From Bacteroidales bacterium (lineage in GTDB: Bacteria; Bacteroidota; Bacteroidia; Bacteroidales; WCHB1-69), in assembly GCA_017395245.1 (NCBI GenBank), contig JAFPVR010000109.1, positions 1 through 64,000 on the forward strand: a stretch of 64,000 bases of DNA. The letters run 5' to 3'. The translations under genes were made by a program, and so were the position numbers. Of the stretch, positions 8,530 to 17,413 are shown piece by piece (the first letter of the stretch is position 1; each line of letters starts with the position of its first letter). The notes under the pieces are model-generated. The model did not search any database. It was not told the origin of the DNA and saw only the letters and a program-made list of their open reading frames with translations.

Positions 8530-9087
8530 TCATTTCTCAATACGGAAAGATTTGGCAATCTCGTCTTTCTGGAGTGGGGCGATCTTATCAACGTCGCAAA
8601 CGAGAATCACGTAACTCAGTTCACGGCCCCCGTTGAAAGCGAGAACCACAACATTTAAAGGCAATCCGTTAACTTTTGCGACACCCGACACTTCTCTGGC
8701 GTCGTATGACTGGAATGTGGTCTTTTTCATCTTGCTCCACTTAGCATTCTCCAAGGCATCCTTCATGACGATTCTCATAAGATCTTCGAGGTCCTCATCG
8801 GCATAGATATCCATGAAAGCATACGTCCGAAAAGAATCTTCCGCTTGGCTTGTCAGATAAATAGAGGCCGTATTATCCTCCTCGTCTGTTTCCACTTCAA
8901 CTTCCCAGCCGGAAGGTGCGCATATCGACATAGAACCCGCCTTCACCGTTTTGCATTGGGCGTAAAGGCTTGCTGGCGAGGCAAGCACGGACAAAACAAC
9001 GACCATCAACAAAAAGCCGAAGACCTTGATAGCTTGTTCTTTCCATTTAGCAACAAATTGACTTTCAGTATTTTCATAATTCATCAT
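8530..9087 (-). CDS. Exported hypothetical protein
   Basis: A 185-residue protein not assigned to a named family. Residues about 20-43 are a hydrophobic stretch (VFGFLLMVVVLSVLASPASLYAQ) that looks like a signal peptide or a single membrane anchor, with a likely cleavage before CKTVKAGS. The rest is a compact alpha/beta region (MSICAPSGWEVEVETDEEDN ... FNGGRELSYVILVCDVDKIAP) somewhat like PsbP/DcrB-type small periplasmic proteins, but this is only a resemblance in pattern. A second ATG (residue 2) could also be the start. It is divergent from mfd. Confidence 0.6.
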   Translation of the reverse strand: MMNYENTESQFVAKWKEQAIKVFGFLLMVVVLSVLASPASLYAQCKTVKAGSMSICAPSGWEVEVETDEEDNTASIYLTSQAEDSFRTYAFMDIYADEDLEDLMRIVMKDALENAKWSKMKKTTFQSYDAREVSGVAKVNGLPLNVVVLAFNGGRELSYVILVCDVDKIAPLQKDEIAKSFRIEK

Positions 9088-9170
9088 ATTGATATACCCT
9101 CGTTCGTGTCGGGCGCAACTGTTGGTGAATAATCATAAAAAAAAGGTTCTTTCCCCATCACATTTTCAAC

Positions 9171-9201
9171 TTGCAAAAATATGAAATAATTCGTACCTTT
9201 G
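9171..9201 (+). promoter_or_regulatory. Full Bacteroidetes promoter for mfd
   Basis: TTG at 9171-9173 and TACCTTTG at 9194-9201 are separated by 20 bases, which matches both halves (-33 TTG and -7 TAnnTTTG) of the primary sigma factor promoter of this phylum. It lies 14 bases before the mfd start codon. Confidence 0.75.
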
Positions 9202-9215
9202 CAACCTTTTTGACT

Positions 9216-12200
9216 ATGACCCTAAACGAACTTAAAAAAAGATATTATAAACCTGAGGTTGAGCAACTTACAAAGCTACTCGGACTTCAGCAGAAGGACA
9301 GCGTGGTGGCGGTGAGCGGCGTGAAAGGCTCCGCACAGGCTTTCCTGGCGGCGCAAGCGGCCGAAAAACTCGCGAGCACGCAGCTGTTCCTTTTCCGCGA
9401 CAGCGAGGAGGCGGCCTTCTTCTATAGCGACATGGAGGTGCTGCTCAACGACCGATCTAACTCGCTGCAGGACAAGCGGGTACTTTACCTGCCATCGTCC
9501 TTCAAACGCAACAGCCGCTGGAGCGAAACCGATTCCTCCAACGTGAAGCTCCGCGCCGAAATCCTCCACAAGCTCTCCCAACCCAACCAGAAGCCGCTCA
9601 TTCTCGTCTCCTACCCCGAAGGCGTTGCGGAAACCGTTGTCACCCAAGAGTTTATCGACCGAAAATCCTTTTCTGTGAAGCGCGGCGAGGAGATTCTCTC
9701 CGACGATTTCCTCAACAAACTCTACGAGTTAGAGTACCTGCCGGAAGACTTCGTCTATGAGCCCGGACAGTTCGCTTGGCGCGGCAACATCTTCGACATC
9801 TTCTCCTACTCCGAAGAATACCCCATCCGTATCGAGTTCGAGGGCGACCGCATCGACTCCATCCGCTTCTTCAATCCCGAAACGCAACTGTCTGTCAGAG
9901 AGGTGGATCAGATTTATATTATGACCCCCATCGTGCAGTCGGAGGATTCGGGCGAGCGCGTGCCGTTCTTCTCCGTCCTGCCCGAGAATTGCATTGTCTG
10001 GCAGATGCACGCCGCCAATATCGCCTCCACCATCCATACCGCCTATCAGGATATTGTTGATAATGAATACTTTGCCGAAAACGAGATTCCCATTATCAAC
10101 AAGAAAACCTTCCTGAAGGAGGTCTCTAGTTTCCAGCGGGTTTATGTCAACACATCGGAGGTTGACTCCCCTGTTCTTTCGTTGGAATTCAACATGCAGC
10201 CGCAACACGATTTCGACAAGAGTTTCGACTACTTGCTGCTGGAATGGATTGACAATCTGGAACATGGCATCCAAAACTACTTCCTGTCGGAAACGCAGTC
10301 GCAGCTCGACCGCCTCTACAAGGTGATGCTCGACATTCTGGAAAAGTACAACCGGCAGAACGAGGCGCGGTTCAAGATTGAACAACTTTATACGCCGATA
10401 CGGCAAGTGCTGCACGAAGGTTTCACCGACAGCGAGCGCAAAATCGCCCTCTACACCGACCACCAGTTCTGGAACAAGTTCCAACGCGTGGTGCTCAACG
10501 ACCGCTACAAGAAGAGCGAAGCCCTGACTCTCAGGGAGATATACGACTTGCAGCCCGGCGATTATGTAACGCACATCGACCACGGCGTCGGTGTCTATCA
10601 GGGGTTGGAAAAGAAGCAGATGGGCGACAGCACGCAGGAGGTCATCAAAATCAGCTACAAAGACGGCGACACCATTTACCTGAGCATCCACGCGCTGCAC
10701 AAAATCAGCAAGTATGTGGGCAAGGATGGCACGCCGCCGACCATCCACCGGCTGAGCTCCGGCACGTGGGAGAAGCTGAAGGAGCGTACCAAGAAGAGAG
10801 TCAAGGAGTTAGCCATCGACCTAATCAAGCTCTACTCCGAGCGCAAGGCCAAGAAAGGGTTTGCCTACTCGCCCGACAGCTACCTGCAGAGTACGTTGGA
10901 GTCATCATTTATCTACGAAGACACCCCCGACCAGGTCAAGACCTTAGCCGAAGTGAAGGCCGACATGGAGAGCGACCATCCGATGGACCGCCTCATCTGC
11001 GGCGACGTGGGCTTCGGCAAGACCGAAATCGCCATCCGTGCGGCATTCAAGGCCGTTTGCGACAGCAAACAGGTGGCCGTTTTGGTGCCCACCACCGTGC
11101 TCTCGATGCAACACTACTACACCTTCCGCGACCGTCTGGCCAACATGCCGTGCAATATCGCCTATATCAACCGATTCCGCAGCACCAAGGAAATTAAGGA
11201 GACCTTGAAGAAGGTAAAAGAAGGCCAAGTGGACATCCTCATCGGCACGCATCGGTTGTTAAGTAAAGACGTGGTTTTCAAGGATTTGGGACTTTTGGTC
11301 ATTGACGAGGAACAGAAGTTCGGGGTGGCAGCCAAGGAGAAGATCCGCGAGATGCGCACCACCATCGACACCCTCACCATGTCCGCGACGCCCATCCCGC
11401 GTACGCTACAGTTCTCGCTCATTGGGGCCCGCGATATTTCCGTCATCACCACGCCCCCGCCCAACCGACAGCCCATCGACACGCAGGTGCACGTCTTCGA
11501 CGAGGACATCCTCCGCGACGCCATCCAGTTTGAGTTAGACCGTGGCGGGCAGGTCTTTGTTGTCCACAACAAGATACAGAATATCAAGGAATTGTCGGGA
11601 TTAATCCAACGATTGGTTCCGAAGGCGCGAATTGCCATCGGGCACGGGCAGATGGAGGGCGACCAACTCGAAAAGATCATGACGCAGTTCATCAACGGCG
11701 AGTACGACGTGCTGGTTTCGACCACCATTGTGGAGTCCGGCTTGGACATCGTGAACGCCAACACGATGATCATCAACGACGCGCAGAACTTCGCGTTGAA
11801 CGTGCTGCACCAGCTGCGCGGGCGCGTGGGCCGCAACAACCAGAAGGCCTACTGCTATCTCTTCATCAAGCCGTGGGACACCCTCAACGACCAGGCGCGC
11901 AAGCGGTTGCAGGCCATCGAACAGTTCTCGGACATCGGCAGCGGCATCCACATCGCCCTCCGGGATTTGGACATCCGTGGTGCCGGCGACATCCTCGGTG
12001 CCGACCAAAGCGGCTTCATCAACGAGATGGGTTACGACATGTACCAGAAAATCCTCAACGAGGCCATCCAAGAGATGAAAGACAGTGGGGATGAGGCGCT
12101 TAACGACCTGCAGATGGCCGACAACAGCGCGTTGTTGCGCCGCGAGTGCTCGTTAGAAACCGATATCGAGGCGCTGTTCCCCTCAACGTACATCTCCAAC

Positions 12201-12602
12201 GTCACCGAGCGCATGAACCTCTACAAAGAGCTGGAATCCATCCGGGATCCGCAGAAACTGGAGGATTTCCGCAAGAAGATCACCGACATTTTCGGGCCGA
12301 TGCCCCGCGAGACCGAGGAGCTGATGCAGACCATCCCATTGCGCATGCTCGCCGCCGACCTCCATTTCGAGAAGATCGTCCTCAAGAAGCGAACTTTCCA
12401 CGGCTACTTCACCGGCAACTCGCAGTCCCGCTACTTCCAATCCGACGAATTCGGCAAGTTCCTGCTTTTCATGCAGATGAATCACCCTGTCGTGCAGCTC
12501 AAGGAGGCCAACCACAAGCTAATCTGCAGCATCCACAACATCCCGACGTTCAAGGCGGCGTACCATTGGTTGGGGAAGATGGAGCAGGCGGTTAGGAGTT
12601 AG
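9216..12602 (+). CDS. mfd: Transcription-repair coupling factor Mfd
   Basis: A 1128-residue ATPase that removes stalled RNA polymerase from DNA lesions and recruits the UvrABC excision repair system. Visible parts in order: UvrB-like N-terminal module, the RNA polymerase-interacting domain (YDLQPGDYVTHIDHGVGVYQG), translocase lobe 1 with Walker A CGDVGFGKTEIAIRAA (about 595) and DEEQ box (VIDEEQKFGV), lobe 2 with VVESGLD-like motif IVESGLDIVNANTMI and QLRGRVGRN, and the C-terminal TRCF domain. The ATG at 9216 is preferred over an in-frame ATG at 9171 because the latter overlaps the -33 promoter element. Length is normal. Confidence 0.96.
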   Translation: MTLNELKKRYYKPEVEQLTKLLGLQQKDSVVAVSGVKGSAQAFLAAQAAEKLASTQLFLFRDSEEAAFFYSDMEVLLNDRSNSLQDKRVLYLPSSFKRNSRWSETDSSNVKLRAEILHKLSQPNQKPLILVSYPEGVAETVVTQEFIDRKSFSVKRGEEILSDDFLNKLYELEYLPEDFVYEPGQFAWRGNIFDIFSYSEEYPIRIEFEGDRIDSIRFFNPETQLSVREVDQIYIMTPIVQSEDSGERVPFFSVLPENCIVWQMHAANIASTIHTAYQDIVDNEYFAENEIPIINKKTFLKEVSSFQRVYVNTSEVDSPVLSLEFNMQPQHDFDKSFDYLLLEWIDNLEHGIQNYFLSETQSQLDRLYKVMLDILEKYNRQNEARFKIEQLYTPIRQVLHEGFTDSERKIALYTDHQFWNKFQRVVLNDRYKKSEALTLREIYDLQPGDYVTHIDHGVGVYQGLEKKQMGDSTQEVIKISYKDGDTIYLSIHALHKISKYVGKDGTPPTIHRLSSGTWEKLKERTKKRVKELAIDLIKLYSERKAKKGFAYSPDSYLQSTLESSFIYEDTPDQVKTLAEVKADMESDHPMDRLICGDVGFGKTEIAIRAAFKAVCDSKQVAVLVPTTVLSMQHYYTFRDRLANMPCNIAYINRFRSTKEIKETLKKVKEGQVDILIGTHRLLSKDVVFKDLGLLVIDEEQKFGVAAKEKIREMRTTIDTLTMSATPIPRTLQFSLIGARDISVITTPPPNRQPIDTQVHVFDEDILRDAIQFELDRGGQVFVVHNKIQNIKELSGLIQRLVPKARIAIGHGQMEGDQLEKIMTQFINGEYDVLVSTTIVESGLDIVNANTMIINDAQNFALNVLHQLRGRVGRNNQKAYCYLFIKPWDTLNDQARKRLQAIEQFSDIGSGIHIALRDLDIRGAGDILGADQSGFINEMGYDMYQKILNEAIQEMKDSGDEALNDLQMADNSALLRRECSLETDIEALFPSTYISNVTERMNLYKELESIRDPQKLEDFRKKITDIFGPMPRETEELMQTIPLRMLAADLHFEKIVLKKRTFHGYFTGNSQSRYFQSDEFGKFLLFMQMNHPVVQLKEANHKLICSIHNIPTFKAAYHWLGKMEQAVRS

Positions 12603-12620
12603 GAGTTAGGAGTTAGCAGT
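12591..12620. repeat. Short heptamer repeat GTTAGGA
   Basis: Four tandem units of a 7-base repeat (GTTAGGA, the last degenerate) that include the mfd stop codon. Same period as the larger arrays at 1, 4866 and 62420. Confidence 0.75.
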
Positions 12621-12632
12621 TGGCGGTTCCCC

Positions 12633-12658
12633 GTCCCTGCAAGCGACGTGTTCGTCGC
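12633..12658. repeat. REP-like hairpin, left copy
   Basis: Contains GCGACG-TGTT-CGTCGC, a perfect 6-bp stem with a 4-base loop, preceded by CCCTGCAA. The 25 bases 12633-12657 are repeated exactly, in inverted orientation, at 13766-13790 on the other side of the transposase gene. Confidence 0.85.
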
Positions 12659-12703
12659 GCCGAGTGAAAGTTTTCGCCCTGCCGAGCCAAAGCAAATTAT
12701 TGC

Positions 12704-12711
12704 TACTTTTG
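12704..12711 (+). promoter_or_regulatory. TAnnTTTG promoter element for RAYT gene
   Basis: TACTTTTG matches the Bacteroidetes -7 consensus and lies 24 bases upstream of the start codon of the transposase gene. Confidence 0.55.
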
Positions 12712-12735
12712 CACCTTGAAACAAAAGAAAAATTT

Positions 12736-13737
12736 ATGAAACCTAAAGACAAAAGACCTCTGCCGAAGGCACACCGCCGCTGCCTTCAAAACGACTACCA
12801 CGGGCGGTGCATCTACATGATCACATTATGCACAGAAGGGCGTCTCCCGATATTGGGCACACTGGAAGGCGACTATCCTGAAGCCGCATTCATCCGCCCC
12901 ACCCTGCTTGGAGAAAAGGTTTTGCAGTGTTGGAAAGACATTCCCACATTGCAGAAACAATTTGCCGCGAAGAAAAGTGAGCGCACAGGCGAGAAGTGCC
13001 AGCGCAACATTTCGTTGATAGCCGCCCAACTTATGCCCGACCACTTCCACGGAATCATCTTTGTGAGAGAGGAGATGGACATTTCCGTGGGAGATGTGGT
13101 GAGAGGGTTTATGGTAGGCTGTACAAAAGCTTACAATGCCCTGCTACCCACACCTCCTGACGAGAAGCCTTTGAAACCGTTATGGGAAAAAGGTTACCAT
13201 GACAGGATTCTGCGCCACGCTGGGCAGCTGCAAAACATGATCAACTATGTGTGGGACAATCCTCGTCGGTTGATGATGAAACGACAGCACTCCGACTGTT
13301 TTGCTGTGCTTCGGAATGTCAGATTTGGAGGGCATACGTTTTCAACAGTAGGCAATCTGCATTTGTTGGATTATCCTCTTTGCGCCGTTCATGTCAGAAG
13401 CAAATGGTCGGACTCGGAGAGGCGGAACTACATGAACCGTTGTATCGTGAAGGCAAGACAAGGAGCTGCGTTGATTGGCCCTTTCATCAGCCCGTGGGAA
13501 AAATTGGTGCTGGAGGCCGCTTTGCGGGAAGGACTGCCGGTGATCCAGCTCGTTCCTAACGGTTTCTCAAACTACTACAAACCCTCAGGTGGTTTCCTCG
13601 ACGCATGCAGTCGAGGAAAAATGCTCTTTATGACAGAGGCCACCTCTGAAGACCCCTTTTCCAAACGAATCACGCGCAAGGAGTGCATCGCACTGAATGC
13701 CCTTGCCGAAGAGTTGGCCTCGCAACAATCCGGCTGA
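12736..13737 (+). CDS. RAYT-type REP transposase with C-terminal DprA-like domain
   Basis: A 333-residue protein. Residues about 1-185 resemble the Y1 (IS200/REP-associated) transposase domain: NDYHGRCIYMITLCTEGR, the metal-binding His pair in LMPDHFHGIIFV (His103, His105), and the helix with the candidate catalytic Tyr in NMINYVWDNPRRLMMK. Residues about 205-333 form a separate Rossmann-like domain (AALIGPFISPWEKLVLEAAL ... LPVIQLVPNGFSNYYKPSGG) that recalls DprA/SMF folds; the sequence continues to a helical end (ALNALAEELASQQ). The ATG at 12736 follows a promoter at 12704; an upstream in-frame ATG at 12664 precedes that promoter. It is bracketed by an inverted pair of REP-like hairpins, which is the classic arrangement for a RAYT acting on its own REPs. 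The domain fusion function is unknown. Confidence 0.75.
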   Translation: MKPKDKRPLPKAHRRCLQNDYHGRCIYMITLCTEGRLPILGTLEGDYPEAAFIRPTLLGEKVLQCWKDIPTLQKQFAAKKSERTGEKCQRNISLIAAQLMPDHFHGIIFVREEMDISVGDVVRGFMVGCTKAYNALLPTPPDEKPLKPLWEKGYHDRILRHAGQLQNMINYVWDNPRRLMMKRQHSDCFAVLRNVRFGGHTFSTVGNLHLLDYPLCAVHVRSKWSDSERRNYMNRCIVKARQGAALIGPFISPWEKLVLEAALREGLPVIQLVPNGFSNYYKPSGGFLDACSRGKMLFMTEATSEDPFSKRITRKECIALNALAEELASQQSG

Positions 13738-13764
13738 GCTCCGTTCGGGTGGTCTGGTGGCGGC

Positions 13765-13790
13765 ACGACGAACACGTCGCTTGCAGGGAC
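13765..13790. repeat. REP-like hairpin, right copy (inverted)
   Basis: CGACG-AACA-CGTCG forms a 5-bp hairpin followed by CTTGCAGGGAC. The 25 bases 13766-13790 are the exact reverse complement of 12633-12657; similarity continues more weakly on both sides (for example GGAACGG here and CGGTTCC on the left). Confidence 0.85.
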
Positions 13791-13794
13791 AGGA

Positions 13795-14219
13795 ACGGAT
13801 AAGGGTTTTTGGTAAAAGTTCCCTGCTAATTTGTGGCAAGACCAGGTGAACCAAGGCGAAAAAAAGTTCTTCATTTCAAATTCACGTTTCTTTTTGTTCA
13901 GAATGGCGAATGAAGCTCTGTAATTTCTTTTCTAAAGATACAACAAAACGGGGCGGTTGTCAAGAGGGAATAGTCAAAAAAATGGAGTGTCGGTTGACAG
14001 GGAATATCGCACCACCCCACTGACACGGATTGTCAGTACGATTTTCCATCCATTTCTGACAAAGGAAAGCGAATATTTTTGTACTTTTGCCACGTTGTAG
14101 GCATCGGGCCAAAGACGGATGAGCGGCTGCACAAAAGCACTGACAGAAGTGGCTTTTGCCGCAATTGAAATCCCGGCCCAAGCATCGCAACGCAGCTGAC
14201 AAACGTAAACTAAGGCAGA
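13795..14219. other. Intergenic stretch without a supported gene
   Basis: No convincing reading frame is seen here on either strand. It holds one TACTTTTG promoter-like octamer at 14082-14089 pointing right, toward the small ORF at 14220. Base composition changes from GC-rich to mixed at about 13900, which marks the left edge of the defence island. Confidence 0.5.
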
Positions 14220-14492
14220 ATGATAATAGACAACAAGCAAAGCTACGGCTCCAACCCGGACGTCAAAACGGTCTGGGATTGCATACTCTCTTATACCGAC
14301 CCGTCCGCGAGAGTCGGGCGGATGGACGTTGTGACAAGAATGACATACTCTAACAAAACTGGTTTTGTTGAGAAAGAGAATTGCACTATCATCCACGACT
14401 GTTGTATTGGCAACGTATTCACACATCTAATTGCGCCCAAAGTATATTTCCAAATGCTGCCATATTCTCAAAAATTGTATCTTTGCAAATAA
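14220..14492 (+). CDS. Small ORF of doubtful status ahead of defence operon
   Basis: A 90-codon frame with a purine-rich AAGGCAG ahead of its ATG and a promoter-like TACTTTTG 130 bases upstream. No family is recognised. The first two thirds (NPDVKTVWDCILSYTDPSAR) look protein-like, but the last part reads through the SNF2 promoter motif (LPYSQKLYLCK), so the 3' end is unlikely to be under selection. It could be a remnant, a leader peptide or chance. Confidence 0.25.
   Translation: MIIDNKQSYGSNPDVKTVWDCILSYTDPSARVGRMDVVTRMTYSNKTGFVEKENCTIIHDCCIGNVFTHLIAPKVYFQMLPYSQKLYLCK
14478..14485 (+). promoter_or_regulatory. TAnnTTTG promoter element for defence operon
   Basis: TATCTTTG matches the Bacteroidetes -7 consensus and lies 18 bases before the SNF2 helicase start. 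No other promoter of this type was seen between the five overlapping genes that follow, so it may drive all of them. Confidence 0.65.
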
Positions 14493-14503
14493 AATAAGGT
14501 TGA

Positions 14504-17413
14504 ATGAATGACATCACCCCATATCACGCAAAATACTTTGCCCATTATCTGACAAGGAGACTTCCTGCCAATAATCTGGACAAGTTGACCGCTTCGTTGC
14601 ATGATGCGCAAGTCGATTTAACCCCTCATCAGATTGACGCGGCTTTGTTTGCGTTTAAATCGCCGCTTTCGAACGGGGCGATTTTGGCGGACGAAGTTGG
14701 TCTCGGCAAAACCATTGAGGCGGGTATCATTCTTTCACAGCACTGGGCGGAGCACAAACGCCGTCTGCTGATTATTTGCCCTGCCAATTTGCGCAAACAG
14801 TGGTCAGCGGAATTACTGGAGAAATTCTTTCTCCCTTCATGTATTCTTGAGACCAAAAGTTTCAATGAGGAAATTGAAAGGGGAAACTTGAACCCCTTTG
14901 ACAGAAAGGAAATTATTATTTGCTCGTACCAGTTTGCCAAATCGAAAGCCCCTTATCTCCACCACACTGCTTGGGATTTAGTGGTCATTGATGAGGCTCA
15001 TCGGCTTCGGAACGTTTACAAACCCAACAATAGAATTGCCAATGCCATTAAAAACGCCCTTTTGAAACGTAAAAAGATACTTTTGACGGCGACTCCACTA
15101 CAGAATTCAATCTTGGAATTGTACGGTCTGGTCTCCATCATTGATGATTTCGTGTTTGGAGACCTGAAAAGTTTCAAGAGCCAGTTCAGCAAGGTATTGA
15201 CCGAAAGTGATTATCACTTGCTGCGTGATCGTTTACAACCGGTCTGTAAGAGAACCTTGCGCCGTCAAGTGTTGGAATACATTAAATATACCAAACGTAT
15301 TGCCATTTGCGAGGAATATTATCCCACTGATAACGAGCAAAAATTATACGAACTGGTTTCTGCATATCTGCAACGCCCCAAATTATATGCTTTACCCAAC
15401 AGCCAACGCCAACTGATGACTATGGTGCTTCGCAAATTGTTGGCTTCTTCAACGTATGCTATTTATGGAACATTTACAGGGTTGATAAACCGTCTTGAAG
15501 ACGTTCTCCGTCAACAAGACGTGACGATTGCTTCTGAAGAATTGACAGCCGATTTTTGTGGTGAATATGATAGTCTTGACGACAACCTTGACTATTGGCT
15601 GAATGATGACGAAGAGATGACATCTCAGGTCTGCGAACCGACTTACAAAGAAATGCTCCATCAATTCGAAATCGAGAACATACAGAATGAACTTGCTGAA
15701 TTACGCGAGTTTCAGGCACTTGCCGCCAAAATCCGCAAAAACAGCAAGGCAGAGCATCTCTTTGTCGCATTGAACAAAGGTTTTGAGGAGCTTGAAAAGT
15801 TGGGAGCAAACAAGAAAGCCCTGCTTTTCACCGAATCGAGGCGGACACAGGATTTCCTGTTCGAACTGTTGGAGAAAAATGGTTACCAAGGGAAAGTTGT
15901 TCTGTTTAACGGTTCCAACACTGACAAGCAATCGACGGCCATTTACAAGGCATGGTTAGAGAAATACAAGGGAAGTAGCAAGATTACCGGTTCAGCGACT
16001 GCTGACAGAAGAGCGGCCATCGTGGAATATTTCCGCGACAATGCCACCATTATGATCGCCACCGAAGCCGCCGCCGAAGGCATCAATTTGCAATTTTGCT
16101 CCCTGGTGGTAAACTATGACATGCCTTGGAATCCGCAGCGCATCGAGCAGCGTATCGGGCGTTGCCATCGTTATGGACAAAAGCACGATGTGGTGGTGCT
16201 CAACTTCCTCAACAAGCGCAACGCTGCCGATGTGCGCGTGTATGAACTCTTGGACGAAAAATTCAAACTGTTCAGCGGGGTGTTCGGTGCCAGCGACGAA
16301 GTGTTAGGCAGCATCGGCAATGGCGTAGATTTTGAGAAACGAATTTCGCAGATTTACAACGAATGTCGTACAACGGAAGAGATTGAAAAAGCTTTCGACC
16401 AACTCCAGGAAGAGCTACGTGCCGAGATTTCCGATAAAATGTTGAAAGCCCGTTCAGCCTTGCTTGAGAACTTCGACGAATCGGTGAGCGAGAAACTGAG
16501 ACTACACCTTGCCCAGAGTATTTCAAACCTCAGTCTTTTTGAAAAACGCTTATGGGATTTGACTCGCTATGCTTTGAGTGGACAAGCCTCGTTTGATGAG
16601 GAGACGCATTCGTTTGTCATGGGCGACGGGGAGTCCTATTGCATGGTGATACCTAAAGAGGGCGAGAAGAAAAGCGATGTCGCGCTTCCCGACCATGCGC
16701 AGATTTACCGTGCAGGACATCCTTTGGCGCAAAAGATTTTGAACGATTGCAGACAGTTAACGTTGCCGTCGCATGAAGTGGTTTTCGACTATACGAACAC
16801 GCCTGTCAAGGTGGCGTTGCTTGAGCAGCAGATTGGAAATTCGGGATGGATGCGGGTGGACAAATACACCATCGAGGCCTCGGAACCGGAGGATTATCTG
16901 CTCATTTCTTGTTTTAATGACGATGGCAACCAAATTCCATCGGAAGTGGCCGAAAGGATGTTCTCGCTCTATGCGCAGGAAGGAAAACGGGCTTTAATGG
17001 GCGATGAAATTGCCACCGTTATCGAACGCAACCTGCAACAGCAAAAGGAAGAGGCCCGAAACGAGAACGAAGAGCGCAACCGCCAGTTTTTTGACACGGA
17101 AATTGAAAAGCTTAACCATTGGGCCGATGATGTGAAGTTGGGGTTGGAACGTGAGATCAGCGACCTTGACGCGGAAATCAAACTTCGCAAATCGGAGGCG
17201 CGGAAAACGAGCCGCTTGGAAGAAAAGGTGGCGGCACAACGATTGGTGAAAGACCTCGAAAAGCGCCGCAGCGAGAAACGCCGCAATCTGTTTGACGCAC
17301 AGGATGAAATCGATGCCCAAAAAGACAAACTTTTCGACGAAGTGGAAAAGACCCTGATGCAGAAAGGTATCAAAGAGGAAACATTGTTTAATTTAAGATG
17401 GAGAATAATATAG
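14504..17413 (+). CDS. SNF2-family helicase (RapA/HepA-like), defence-associated
   Basis: A 969-residue superfamily 2 ATPase. The N-terminal lobe holds Walker A in ILADEVGLGKTIEAG (about residues 60-74) and a DEAH box in VVIDEAHRLRN (163-166), followed by motif III (LLTATPLQN). The C-terminal helicase lobe ends with ATEAAAEGINLQFC and QRIGRCHRYGQ (about 548). The last 200 residues are a charged coiled-coil (RNENEERNRQFFDTEIEKLN). SNF2 proteins translocate on double-stranded DNA and remodel bound proteins. It is the first gene of an operon with a type III Mod and Res and overlaps mod by 16 bases. Its DNA is less GC-rich than the core genes. A role in protecting against foreign DNA is inferred from context only. 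Confidence 0.88.
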   Translation: MNDITPYHAKYFAHYLTRRLPANNLDKLTASLHDAQVDLTPHQIDAALFAFKSPLSNGAILADEVGLGKTIEAGIILSQHWAEHKRRLLIICPANLRKQWSAELLEKFFLPSCILETKSFNEEIERGNLNPFDRKEIIICSYQFAKSKAPYLHHTAWDLVVIDEAHRLRNVYKPNNRIANAIKNALLKRKKILLTATPLQNSILELYGLVSIIDDFVFGDLKSFKSQFSKVLTESDYHLLRDRLQPVCKRTLRRQVLEYIKYTKRIAICEEYYPTDNEQKLYELVSAYLQRPKLYALPNSQRQLMTMVLRKLLASSTYAIYGTFTGLINRLEDVLRQQDVTIASEELTADFCGEYDSLDDNLDYWLNDDEEMTSQVCEPTYKEMLHQFEIENIQNELAELREFQALAAKIRKNSKAEHLFVALNKGFEELEKLGANKKALLFTESRRTQDFLFELLEKNGYQGKVVLFNGSNTDKQSTAIYKAWLEKYKGSSKITGSATADRRAAIVEYFRDNATIMIATEAAAEGINLQFCSLVVNYDMPWNPQRIEQRIGRCHRYGQKHDVVVLNFLNKRNAADVRVYELLDEKFKLFSGVFGASDEVLGSIGNGVDFEKRISQIYNECRTTEEIEKAFDQLQEELRAEISDKMLKARSALLENFDESVSEKLRLHLAQSISNLSLFEKRLWDLTRYALSGQASFDEETHSFVMGDGESYCMVIPKEGEKKSDVALPDHAQIYRAGHPLAQKILNDCRQLTLPSHEVVFDYTNTPVKVALLEQQIGNSGWMRVDKYTIEASEPEDYLLISCFNDDGNQIPSEVAERMFSLYAQEGKRALMGDEIATVIERNLQQQKEEARNENEERNRQFFDTEIEKLNHWADDVKLGLEREISDLDAEIKLRKSEARKTSRLEEKVAAQRLVKDLEKRRSEKRRNLFDAQDEIDAQKDKLFDEVEKTLMQKGIKEETLFNLRWRII

